Assembly: GCF_008831285.2 (NCBI RefSeq)
Contig: NC_045143.1
Location: 620,001 to 684,000, forward strand
Direction of reading: 5' to 3'
Origin: Nymphaea colorata
Taxonomy: Eukaryota; Streptophyta; Magnoliopsida; Nymphaeales; Nymphaeaceae
Length of the DNA: 64,000 nucleotides
The translations under genes were made by a program, and so were the position numbers. The notes beneath the pieces are model-generated. The model had not been told where the DNA came from and searched no databases. It worked only from the letters and a program-made list of their open reading frames with translations. This document shows, one piece after another, positions 48,301 through 60,038 of this stretch; position 1 is the first letter of the stretch, and each line of letters begins with the position of its first letter.

Positions 48301-49357
48301 GGATATGAATCGTTAGGCTGACGATTCTCAGCTAAATTGGTTATGAAATTGGCAAATATATAAATATATATATATATATATTAAAGAGCAATAAAAGTGA
48401 ATGGTTCATGACACATGCCACCTTTTAATCGACTATTCGATTGAACAATTTTTCCATTGATTCTAATCGTCGGGTCCATTATGACAATGTTGGTTTTGCA
48501 TCCGCCATATTTATCCAGATGAACAGCAATATCAACTGGGTTTCTATAATTTTAGCCTTACAATTAACTCCCACTCCTTTTTCCATCTTTTCTCAGAACC
48601 CAAAAAAAGGAAAAAGGAAATAAAGACGTTTGCTGAGTAGAACTTGCTGGACCAACACGAATCATGCATCATCTCATGAATTCACAGGCAAATAAAGAAA
48701 AAGAGAGAGAGAGAGAGGCGAGACGAGAGGAGGAGGTACACTAGCTTACCCTATTTCTGCGCTAAAAGAAAGGTAGCAATGGAAGGTATCCATCCACATA
48801 ATCTTTCATAGTAAACCTAAAAATAACTATGGCTTCAAACGTCATTCTCTCTCTCTCTCTCCCCTCTCCCCTCTCCTCCCTCCCCTCTCCTGTGCAATCT
48901 CCTGAGTTGCATCATGTCTCCTGGTTTGCTTTTCCTCCATTCTCTTTTCTCCTTAGCTGTAATGCAATGGGTAGGCATACCAAAAACTCATTCCGTCCTC
49001 CAATTTCTATTCCAAAATCTGCAGCAAATCCTGTGTTACATGCCATGCTTCACTTCAATAAATGTGAAACAGTAAAGTTACCTTACGTCGGAGTTTACAT
49101 GGTTTTCTTTTTCTCCTTCCCTGTTCAGCATGCAGTGTTTGAAGTTCAGAATTCAATCCAGTAGCTCATCTCTTTGCCTCCTTCTGGTACCAAACTAAGT
49201 ATATCTTGGCCAGCATGTTAATATCTCCTTTTTTTTATGTATGTCAATAACAGGCAGGAATCTGTCACGGGGCGTCCGGCTATCAGAATTAAGGTGTAGT
49301 TGAATCACCACTATTTTGCCGCTGCTGTTGAGAACTACTCTTTCCTTAATCCAAACA
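45391..49357. other. Spacer between FLA4 and the TRM-like gene
   Basis: No credible gene in about 4 kb. It contains a g-run (45977-45986), AT-rich DNA, a long foldback at 47367-47642, a poly-A/T pair near 48110, and an AT run near 48362-48380. CT-rich sequence from 48840 may belong to the leader of the next gene; ataacag at about 49252 could be a 3' splice site of an intron in its 5' UTR. The frame at 48829-49164 is low-complexity and not convincing. Confidence 0.55.
47367..47642. repeat. Long near-perfect foldback (hairpin) element
   Basis: The left arm (about 47367-47480) and right arm (about 47524-47642) are reverse complements over about 115 bases with few mismatches. Shared words include cttctcatcctcc, acttgagtagactagcaggt and agaaattattgaaaatgaat, each followed by its complement in reverse order. 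The loop is about 43 bases. It codes for nothing. It could be a MITE, a foldback transposon remnant, or a young small-RNA-producing hairpin. Confidence 0.85.
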
Positions 49358-52300
49358 ATGGCAAGAAAGTTACGGAGCCAAATTGAGGTTAAAGATCACC
49401 CAGGCTGCATGTGGAACCTCTTTCATCATTTCCATTTCCACAACCGCCACCAGCTCGCGAGGAAAATGTTGTTAGAAGCAAAGCAGGCTAAAGGTAGCAT
49501 CCTTAGACCCTTTAATGTTATTGAAATGAAGAGTGGAACCCTCTTCTGTCAAAAACATGTCTTTAGTTTGATTCTCGTGAGCTCTATGCTCATGCGTCTT
49601 AAGATGATAAGGCGTGACATCCAAGTTGAAGGGTGTACTGTTGTTATCGCTAACGTCAACGCAGCTCAGAACCCCAAGGACAAGGGGAATGGAGGCCCTT
49701 CTCGCCTCGCTCCGAACAGTAGGGATGAACCTTTCACTCACCCGAAAGAGTAGTCATCAAGAGCTCTCCCTCCACTTGGTTAGAAGGTCATACTTAAAAT
49801 CACGAGGTTAAAGCATTTCAAGTGTTACCATAATCTGGTAAAGATTCTCGCTAACCCAAATATTGCCCACCAAAAATGATACACATGATGCATGGACGAT
49901 CCATATCCATGTAGCCAAAAATGAAAAAAGCAACTGTGACTATGAACCAGTCTCTTGTTTGCAAGGGAACAGGAAAAAAAAAAAAAAAAGAAGTGCCAAT
50001 TAATAAAATCCTTACTCTTTCAACGTTAGATTCATAAAAAAAACGGGAGCTAATTAATTGAATGTCCACCAATCAGTCCAAGGCAGGTAAGAATAATTGA
50101 TTCTCCAACTATGATACTCTTTGAAGGGGGAACGTCAAGTTTACACTGTCTAAGGTGTTTTCTCATAAAGCAACATTTCCCTTTAAATGGAACCTCGTCA
50201 ACCCTTAATTTGCACCAGTTGAAACCCACATCTGGTGTTTCAACAAAAAAAAAACGTGCTTTTATTCAAATTGGTACGTATAAATTAAACTATGGTAACT
50301 TGAATACCAATTTAAATCCATATGAACTGAACTGGTAAAATATGGATTAATGAGAGAAGCCTCCTCCTCAGGAAGGCGTCAGCAGGTTTCATGTCTAGGA
50401 GAGAGCATAGTTTAGGGCTCCGTCCCATACTCCACCTACGACCACCTGTATGTATACTTGGAGACAATGCCCCCAACCCATGTAGCCTCCTTCTGCCTGT
50501 TTTAAAGAAAGGTGGCTCGAGCAATCCAGGTATTGAACTCTTTAACCTTCCTAAGCGCCAAGGCTAATCCAAGCGGCGCTTGAGACCCTCCTTATGTTCA
50601 GTCTTCAGACCATTTTTCCGTCAGACTCGTGCCTCAGTTCAACAAGGGAAATCATCACTGACTTCCAACGACTGCATGCAGGTGCTAAAGCCTCAAAGAA
50701 AAAAGCAGGTGGACGCGAAGAAGATACAGCAGATGGTAAAGTTCCAGTAAGTATCAGATCATGAATGGCATATTTTTCTTGCTCGTTCGTTATGTTTGAG
50801 AAGAAGCCAGTACACCCAGACCTTTTACGGTGCATCCGGATGCTACGGAGAAAAATTCCCAGAAACAAGCAGTTTTCAGTCTTTAGACTCCCTCAATGGA
50901 TTCTCTCTCTCTCTCTCTCTCTCCCTCTCTCTCTCTGTGTGCGTCTTTTTTTTTTTTTTTTCTGTGGGGATGTGGGTAGAATATAATGACCGAGTAAACT
51001 TAAAAACGTGTGCAAGATTGAATCAAACATGGTGGGAAACCAAATATATGTGTGCATGGTTGAGCAAGTGTTTGGTTTCACATGCAAGATTTTTCACCTA
51101 TCTGGCAGTTAATGTGCACCATCTTCAGGTTAATGAAAATTATAAGGAAAGGAGCTCATCAGTACACAGCTACAGCGGCAGACTAATAAAAATACTCATG
51201 GCTGAGGAAATATCCAAGGAACCAGAAAGAGGATCAAGCGCCACCTCTACCTCCATACCAGCAACGTTTACTGCTTCATTCTCTGATACAGACCTTGGAG
51301 ACATCGCTTCCCTAGGAGAGCCTGCTGCTGAGAGTTCAGCATCTAGCCTCCATTTATCACAAGACATGGAAACTCATGCTGTGTACGAGAAAAATTCTTT
51401 GCCAGAGCAGGGCGGATGGAATAACCCATCTGATGAAAGTCATTGGATCATGAATTATGGTGGCGACTCCAGCTATGATCAACTTGATGAACTTGGAAAA
51501 CAGTTACTTGAGAAGCATGCCCTTCTTCAAGAAAAACTGGATGAAGCAAAGGAAGCCATTTTAAACCATAATTATGTAGATGCCAAGGACCTTGCAAGAG
51601 ATATGCTGTTGCATCAGTCAAAAGACTTCGTGGATGCACTGGAGATATTGAATACTGACAGAGAACTATTTCTGGAACTTCTACAAAACCCTAATCCCCT
51701 GGCAGAAAGAGAGACCCCTGACAAGCAGCCATTTCATGAAGAGAACGACATCATTTGCTCTTCATCACTGACAAATGCCGATTCTTCAACCAAAAAACAC
51801 GTCAAGGATCCCAAGCATAAGATGAAAGGGAAGAGATGGTTCACAAAACTCCGAAAAGACCCCCAGGACAAGGATTCACCGCTAGACTTACAGCCTACTA
51901 ACTTATTGAAGGATGTGAAGCACCAAAAGAAAAAGCAGGACAAGGATCGGAGACTAGACTTACAGAACACTAACCCATTAAAGGATGCAGACAGGATGGA
52001 CAAAAGCTCTGATCCACCAAAACGTGCAACCGTCATGAAACCTGCAAGTGGAACACCTAGAAGTAACAAAGATCTGGATCCCTCACTGAGCTCAACAAAT
52101 AAACTCAGTAGGGCAGAAAGTGAAAAAGCTGGCAACCGTTTTCGAGATTTAAAACACAGGCTCAAGAAAGCCATTAAAGATGGCAGAAAGGAGCAACTAC
52201 ACATCTCCATGGATGGGATCCTTCATAAAGTCCCATATGGCACTAAGGATAACATGAAGGAGAAAGTGGACCAACATAAAGAGACTACTGCATGTGGTGT

Positions 52301-53598
52301 GAACAGAGAACAAGCAAGAAGCAATGCTGACAGTTGCCCAAGTCCATCAAGCAGTATAAAGGATGACCTCAACAATAGAGAGTTGAATTCATCTGTCACT
52401 AAGAGTAACATTAAAGATCATCCAACAACCTTCACTGTTTTGAATGAGGATATAGAATCAACAACATCTGGAAGAGATCAATGTTCTGAGGAGCCAGCTA
52501 GTCTACGAGAAATACCTTCTGATGGTAATCATAGAAAAGAAATCCACAATGGAGAACCAAAGAACACAGAAAACATTGTCATGGAAGTTTATGGAGAACC
52601 AGAATTGGATATAGTACATGATGACAATGAAGAAAGCGCTGGAAGTCCACCTCTGCATTTCCCAGAAAACAGTGAGGTACAGCATCAGGAACTTGGAACA
52701 GGTACTGCAAAAACAACTGACACAAGCCCAGATTCCTTTACGGATTGCCATTTTGAAGAAGGTAATTCACATCATGTGGAAGATCCCTCAAGCACATCAA
52801 CATTTCAAGACCAAGAAGGCAACTATTTTCTACTCATTGCTTTCCTTTCTGCTGTTCAATATGTTTTCCCCCGACCAAGCTTTTTAATATGAAGGCAATA
52901 ATGTTATTGTTGCAGGTTTAGTGCCCATGCAAATGCATGAGTTCCAAAGAAAAGATTCCATTGTTCCACAAGAAGACCAATGTAATGGAGCAGTTCCTCA
53001 TGATGCACTTGCTATACCTGCTGTTCATGCTAACCAAGATTCAGCTGACAATGGCAACTCCCATGATCTATACACTCATGGTGATGAAGAAGACAAAGCT
53101 GATTTCACATATGTAATGGATGTGCTTAAGGCTTCCGGACTTAGGGGCGACGAATCCCCCACACAATGGCATTCACGAGAACAGCCAATGGATCCTCTAT
53201 TGTTCAATGAAGTGGGAACTTTACCTACAAGTGACATTGCAGGAGTTAACATGGTTACTGCTTGCAACCACCAATTGCTGTTTGACTGCATCAATGAAGC
53301 ATTGCTAGAAATCTATGAACGGTCATTCAAAAAGTATCCCCGGTTTATGTCCTTGACATCACGTACTAGAACAATGCCTATAGGAAAGTACATCCTTGAT
53401 GAGGTGTGGGCTGAAATAAGTTGGCACCTTGAATCTCAGTCACAATTGTATCCATCAGTGGAATATCTAGTGACAAGGGATCTGGCAAAGAGCAATGGTT
53501 GGATGGATGTGCAAGCAGAAGCAAAGAGCATAGTGATCGAGCTCGAATCACTAATTACAAATGATTTGTTGGATGATGCTCTCTATCAGATTATCTAA
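49358..53598 (+). CDS. TRM-like protein with C-terminal DUF4378
   Basis: Four exons: 49358-49493, 50682-50735, 51109-52761, 52916-53598. All joints are GT-AG and in phase, giving 841 residues. The N-terminus (MARKLRSQ, GCMWNLFHHFHFH) resembles the start of the plant DUF3741/DUF4378 proteins of the TON1-recruiting (TRM/LONGIFOLIA) family. The middle (about 65-670) is highly charged, Lys/Asp/Ser-rich and repetitive (KDPQDKDSPLDLQ and QDKDRRLDLQ). The last 165 residues or so hold DUF4378: YVMDVLKASGL, LLFDCINEALLEIYE, a central W (DEVWAEISWHL) and the final acidic helix. Family role: cortical microtubule or membrane-linked scaffold affecting cell shape and division plane; the exact member is unknown. 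The third exon start was chosen at 51109 because the nearer AG at 51128 would put a stop in frame. A GC-AG donor at 52818 is a possible alternative end for exon 3. Confidence 0.85.
50901..50936 (+). repeat. (CT)n microsatellite in TRM-like intron 2
   Basis: About 18 imperfect CT units followed by gtgtgcg and a long t-run, about 170 bases before the chosen 3' splice site of exon 3. Confidence 0.9.
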
Positions 53599-54420
53599 GT
53601 CATTTATCAAACTTGTTATGTTTATTCTGATGTCTTCATGGAAGGATTGGTGTATGCACTATGCAGCCATTTAATTCTCTGCGCCCCAAATATAGAAAGT
53701 CAATTGTGACCCCATAGTCCATGTAACAGCTGATTGATCATCCATGTGGAAATAGCATACGTAAATGTGTAATTATGACCTGCAGAAAACAGCATTCAAC
53801 CAATAGGAGACCTTTCTGTATTACATAAGAGTACAATTTGTAAGAATAGGAACCATTGTTTTAGCAAAGGCATGCACCGAATAATACAAACATATCAAAA
53901 AGGGTCAGGCAGTTCATATCTAGTTCTTGCAGAATAGGTAGAACATAAATGTTACTAATACTACCAACACATGCTGTGATTGACTGATTACCATATGCAT
54001 ATATAATTAAAGTTGCAATAGAACAAATTAGTATAATAAGCAATTTAGGTACAACGAAATGTATTCTTGACTGAACTAGGCCTACTCCATCTACAGTGTG
54101 AAATCAAACAAGTTGTTGCCTATGTGCTATAAGAAATGATGACGCAAAAATGATCAACGAGGTCAAAAAATTCAAGACCAATGTAACTGCCGAACCAGAA
54201 AACTAATGGTCCAAATATTTCTGCTTGCTTAACATTTCCCCCTCCCTCAAGGCCATGGTTGTATGCATCATAACATAATCACAAGAATCTCTGTGCATGA
54301 ACACTAGCTGAGATTATCAGTAGAAATATAAGAAGACCCACCATTTATGGCAAACTTCATCCCTTTGTCACCCTTCACAAAATCTTGACTTGCCTGTGTT
54401 CAAAATAATCTTCCATTGTT
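53599..54420. other. Convergent spacer: TRM-like 3' UTR
   Basis: AT-rich, with no gene. The first few hundred bases are probably the 3' UTR of the TRM-like gene. Confidence 0.6.
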
Positions 54421-56720
54421 TTACGCAAGAGCAAATAGAACCCATTTCAAGAATTTCCAGAATCCTAATCCATAACCAACACAAACAAGCATGAGCTCAA
54501 TAAGCATGTGCATGATACTTGACATGTGCACTTTGGATCCAGGATTCTCCGTCCACCTGACGGAGATATCAAGTATGGAGATATTAAGACTTTTGAATAA
54601 GTATACCAATTCAACATCGAAGCACCACCTGAAGTGAAAATCCTTAGAAGAGAAAGACAAAAAATTAGCTACAAATAAATGCAGAATGTTAATCACTGCC
54701 AGCCAAAAAAAACTTTTGTTTGTTGACGCAGGACATGGATCAAGCATTCTTATATAATTGAGACAAAAAGGCCATGGCTCATACAATTCAACAGTATCCA
54801 GTCTATGCAACTTCAGTAGGCTCATGCAACAGCTTTCATATTTTAGCAAGTTAACTCATCTGGTAGTGACATCAAGGTCTTATAAGCGTAACAATGAAGC
54901 ACCTTAAGACAAACGAGGAGCATGCCTTTAATGTCTTTCAACATAAATTTTTACAAAAAATTATAAAATTTGTTGAAGCAGTATTAACTATTAAACATGT
55001 TAGTGACCCTAAAACCCCTTAATTACTTAAAAATAACTTAAATCAACAAGCAAATAAATGTCATGTCTTTCTCAGAAAAATGAAACAATAGGTTTCTAAA
55101 GATGAACAGACATGGAGACCTTAAGAAATTTATAAATTTCCCTCCAAATACTAAGTATAAAATTTTCAGAAAAAATAAAATAGGTTACTTAGTTTTAGCT
55201 AATTGTTCACTAAGATGAGAACCCTCTACCAATTACCTTTTTACCTTTAGTATGTATTATCTACGTTTAATAAGGAAATGGTTTTCCTCGTCAAATATGC
55301 ATTCAAAAGGTAAAATTTTTTGTGTTTTTTTTTTGGCAGGCGAATAAGACATTCCACTAGTTGCTCCTAACTTTTTAATGCTTTAGTGTTTTAAGTAGTT
55401 GTCTGCATCTGCCAGTGTATTTTTTGTATTAACAGTTGTAGTATCAATCACAACTATAAACAAAATTGCAGGATTGATCTTGTCAACTTTGAAAGTTACA
55501 ATGAGTAAAGCTTATGTTCCACTCGAGCTCTTTTTACCTCTACTTTTAATCATTTTTCTCACATTAAGAACTTCTATTCTCAGCATATCACACAACAGTG
55601 CATGGTAAAGTATATTCTTAGCTCTAACAGAAATCCATCTTTACTTCCTCAAAAGCATAGTAAACATGGGAGAAGCAGCTCTTGTAACATCTTAAAACCA
55701 CACTGCAGGAGGGAAAAAGTTGCATTAGCAAAAACACAAGCTTTTGTTTCCTTTCCACTTACAGAAAGGAAACAAATATGGGAGAAATTCTTAGTAAATA
55801 AACAAGCTGTGTGTCGCGAACTTCTGATCCAGCAGTAAGCAGAACTAGCAAATGAAAGCCTTTCATCAAGAAGTTCCGGTACCATTTACACTGAAATAGT
55901 AAAGGAAAATATCAGAAAAGCTGAGAATGGTGAGAGAGAAAAAGCAAGGGAAAATAACCTACTGTAGCTAAAGCTTGCTTCTCAAGGTGGCACGAGAACC
56001 AAATGCAACAACTGAAACTTCAGAGAAGCTGAGAGCAGAACTGATAGGACAATCACCTTATATGGAATTGAATTTCTTCTTAGTTGACATAAGTATCTAG
56101 GATCACAGCAACAGCAGGTAAGCCAAGAGTTCACATTGAAGCAATGTATGACAACCACAAATGTCAAGTAACATTTACATCAGCTGGGGCAAGAACACAA
56201 TACAACATAGACCAAAATGCACTGGAGAACCTGTTCTTCCAATTTCCCAAGGTCAATGACTTTGGTGGCTCCATAAGCATCAAGCATTAAAAGAAGTGCA
56301 CCACATACATGAAGAATTCCCTGTTTTACCGTGCTTGCAGAATATAAAAACCTCAATCAAGGAAAATGGTAACTGAAAACACAAAATTATGCAGCCTTAG
56401 TGAAAGCTGAAATTAAAAGAAAAAAATATTGACCAAATGTAAAACAAAAATCTAGGATTTTAAACAATGTCAGAAATGTCCAGTTGAACTTTTACAGGAA
56501 ATAGAAAAGGCTAAGATATCTCACTTTCCTAATTGTTGCTCCTTTCCCTTGATTTCTTCCAAGAATAATAACCCTTAAAACATCAATTGTGTGCTTTTTT
56601 ACCTGTTCAAGCGCTATTTTAGAGGTACCATCACTACTGCCATCATCAACTACAATTACCTGCTCTTAAGCATTATATTCAAAAGAGAAAATCAGTTCTT
56701 TCTTGACTGGATTCTGTAAC
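54421..56720 (-). pseudogene. ALG5: Decayed copy of ALG5 (dolichyl-phosphate beta-glucosyltransferase)
   Basis: Minus-strand segments match ALG5 in order. 56659-56525 carries VIVVDDGSSDGT and RVIILGRNQGKG. 56320-56231 carries LLLMLDAYGATKV. About 56032-55961 carries AFGSRA, then HLEKQALAT in another frame. About 55886-55807 carries WYRNFLMKGFHLLVLL and RDTQ. 55702 to about 55645 carries CGFKM, then TRAASPMFTM in another frame. 54628-54421 carries WCFDVELVYLFKS and RWTENPGSKVHM. Introns remain, so it arose by DNA duplication or in-place decay, not retroposition. It is broken: one-base losses after SRA and after CGFKM, an in-frame stop between the IFSFE match and VIVVDD, DAD of the DXD site changed to DAY, and no upstream exon with the membrane anchor and VPAFNEE block. 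A functional ALG5, which transfers glucose to dolichyl phosphate at the ER, presumably lies elsewhere. Confidence 0.85.
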
Positions 56721-58233
56721 ACGGTTATCCCTTGATAAAGACAAAAAGAGAAGACATCTAGTGACACTCATGCAATTTGAGGAGAAAATTTTCCCATACG
56801 GTTAGCCTAAAACCATCTACTCCCACCCTCATCTCCACTGCCATCTATATTCTTATCTCCCGAAGCCACGGCTCCGAACTAAAGAGATGAATCATCATAG
56901 GCCTTCTTTTTTTACGGCTTAAATTTACCAGATAACCTATATTCATATTTTTTACGCCTACATCGCCATCTCCCCGGTCCGGTTTCTGTTGCGGGCACGT
57001 TTTTGGGTAAACCTGACTTATCCACGAAAACACAGATCAACAGCTTAGTGGCCTCGAATTCGGATCCATTTGGAGTCTGATGAAGATAAACAAATTGAGT
57101 TATTAATCAAAGTTCAGTTATAGGATTCAGTTTTGCATCTGAATTCAAATTGCATAAAATACGCTACGGATGTTGGGCACATGCAAAAAAATGATGGATT
57201 TGAAATAGCTCAGATCTAGGTTCAATTTTAAGTCGCAAATACGAATCTGATTAGGCTAGATCCAGTTTAATCAGACTTGCTAAAATCCTAACGAATCTTT
57301 ATTCTCCAATCCGGTTTCTCTTACGTCTAAAACTAAAACATACGAAACCATGGCCAGTTCACTAGTGTCTCTCCTTAGCTTCTTTAAATTGGTTGGTTCT
57401 GCAATTTGCTTGAACTAGACCTTAAAATCAATAAAATCATTTGACGGAACCATCCATTTGTTCTGGGTGAGTGAGAGGTTTATCCCCCTCCTTTTTTTCT
57501 AATTCTAAGGTCTTATACAGTGTCGACATTAGTGATGGCAACAGTGCATCTTTCAACTCAGGTGTCATGCTCCATTAGGAAAAAGAATTGGGTTGTAAAT
57601 GCTTTAACCTCACAGAGATATTTAGGGGCTTACAGCGAAGGAATTGCTGAAGCAAAACCAGCAAATTCATCGTCCTAAGTTTAATTAGGGTGAAATATAC
57701 GCATAAATGTTTAGTACTTGTGCTCTCCATTCAGGATAGAAGCAGCAAGTTGCCATAAAACGTCAGCCAAAAACCCCTCGATAATTGCTTGTTACCATAA
57801 AACCTGCAAATAAATGGCTGATGTTGGGTGCTCAAGGAGTGTTGGTGGTTCCTCCTTCAATGTTATCAGAATCAGCTGACTTGAATCGAATCAATGTGGC
57901 CGATGCAAGAGTGGTATATGTTAATTTTTAATCATTTTTCTAATATTTTAAGATCTCTTTTTTTTTATGTTTACATATTTCTCCATTCATTTTTTTGGGT
58001 TTTTAATACCTTGGTTGATTCACAATTGATTTAGATGAATAGTTGAATTGGTAGCCCCATAGATTCGGTTCTATAAAACTACCCTACTCATGCCACCGCA
58101 TACATAACGCCTTTCATGTTTGATTCCTATGAGTGTTACATGGCGGTTGATATTATTGAGGTAAAGAAGCTGGGATGCGAGTTAAGGACAAAGGTTGTGG
58201 CTGTGTCTGCCCTTCACCTCTCTCTCTCTCTCC

Positions 58234-58332
58234 ATTGGATTTCTTTCTATAAATCCAATTCGGAGGAGACATGTTGCATGTCTCTATTGGAGACCTTTCT
58301 ATAGGTCCAATCTACATGAGACATGTTGCATG
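58234..58332. repeat. Tandem repeat, two 47-base units
   Basis: Units at 58234-58280 and 58286-58332 share ttgga, ctttctata, tccaat and gagacatgttgcatg, with about ten differences. Preceded by a short CT run. Confidence 0.8.
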
Positions 58333-59926
58333 CAGGGGCTCTTGAATATGGCTATTAGTTTGGGCCAAACGTCAATCAGCTGTACTCCACTGATGGGTAA
58401 AGTCACTGAGAACCCTCCAGATCCCTTTATGTCACCAGCAGTACTAGTTGCCACATTATCTTAAACTTTGAAAGTCCTTAATCCAGTGCAGACTAGCAGA
58501 CATTGTTATATGTGTCCTTTAACTATTTACCACGGCAATGGCGGTGGTTTAGGCATGTTTTCAACAATGGAAGGCTCTGGTTTCCGTCCCCCTCTGCTGA
58601 ATATTATGATGTCGAAGGCAGTTTATATTTTTTGTGGACCGTCCAATGGACAAGAAACCGACAGAATCAGTTCTGTATATTAGATAACAGTTGTCTTCTA
58701 ATTGATCTCGTTGAAAGGATAGATGAATGGTATGACTAAACACGGCGAAACAGAACTCACACGCGTCGATCTTGTTTCTTACATTATTTTAGAAAATGAC
58801 AGAAGTGTGATGCAAGCTTTTGGAAAAAGAGAAACATATCTTTTGGTAATTAATAATGTAAAAATAAATTGAACAGTTGATAATTTACCCTTTCAAAAAG
58901 CATAGGTGAGTATTAGAAGCACCTTGGCTACTACATATAATACAGTGATTAAGAGCACGATAAGAGGGAAGTACAAGTCCTCTCATTATCTTATTTTCTT
59001 TCATCGAACAACATAGGAATCCCAACACGAAGACTACAGAAAACTGCCACAATGATCCATTATATGTCATGGAAACCTTGCTCAAAGATAATCAAGCAGT
59101 AAATGATTCGGATTCAGCTATCAAAGTATATCGGCGAACAAATTGAGTTGAATTTTGGGTGAGTATGAGGATTAATCTCCTTGCCTACAGGATCCACAGC
59201 TATGTCAGTACTAGGATGAGATATCCATGTGCTTCATTGTAACATAGCTTCTGCTAGCCAAACAGAGGACACACCATATAATGCATTTCAACCCGCTCAT
59301 TTGAGCTATGCTCTAGCTGAAGTGTGGTATGCCAAGTCTATAACTTGTTTCAGTGGAATTTGAACTGTTATTATTCTGCATTGCTGCTGGCTCATCAGAG
59401 TTACTGGTGTTCATGAATGTTCTTGCCATTAAAAAGACAACGCAGCCAGAAATTAGTATGAGTTGCAGTGTAGCATAAGTTTACTTGGCACAAACAACAG
59501 TGTGGTTCTTTCTCCAAGCATACAAAAGAAGGTCTATTACTTTACTTTGCACTAGGTTCTTTCTTTTTGTGATCCCAATTTGATCTTGTCTGCTCCTAAA
59601 AGGGAGGCAATTTATAATGGACGGAAAAAGTGGTAATGATGGTGAAAAGAGCACAACCACTACTCACTTGGGGGCCAAACTGACCTTTTAAGATGGTCTT
59701 GCAAAGAAGCATCAAAGAACCAAGTTATCTTCTCAAATGTTTCTTTGTAAAAGTAGGCACCAATTTGAGAACTGTTGTATAACGTAAATATTGTTCTTAT
59801 TGTGAAACTATTAGGTGGTCAAAAAGTGAAGATAAGAAGGAAGAAGCCGGATAAGGACATAGCTGCCGGGACCCATTGACATGCCACGTTTACGGTGGTG
59901 AAGGGCTCCTTCCTCTTCTAGTTGCT

Positions 59927-59935
59927 CTATATAAT
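59927..59935 (+). promoter_or_regulatory. TATA box of the metallothionein gene
   Basis: ctatataat, a strong TATA match, lies 104 bases before the ATG at 60039, which leaves a leader of about 75 bases rich in gaga motifs. Confidence 0.65.
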
Positions 59936-60038
59936 CAGGCGTCCTTCGGCAAGGAGAGGCACAAGACGGAGAGAAGGGAAGAAAAGAAAGAAACCGAGGA
60001 AAGAATTTTGATTACAAAGAGAGTTCTAGAGTGGGAAA

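Larger units (their letters stand above)
56721..60038. other. Spacer upstream of the metallothionein gene
   Basis: I find no further ALG5 exon and no convincing gene. A 52-base tandem repeat lies at 58234-58332. A frame at 58503-58739 is mildly protein-like (EYYDVEGSLYFLWTVQW) but has no start context, homologue or exon partner that I recognise. The last 110 bases hold the metallothionein promoter and leader. Confidence 0.55.

Noticed and set aside
49358-49753. First TRM-like exon read as a free-standing 132-codon gene
   Set aside because: Only the first 45 codons look conserved; a clear GT donor at 49494 and phase-matched downstream exons show it is an exon.
51734-52210. 158-codon minus-strand frame within the TRM-like exon
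   Set aside because: Antisense to a Lys/Glu/Ser-rich coding exon, giving an artificial Ser/Leu-rich product.
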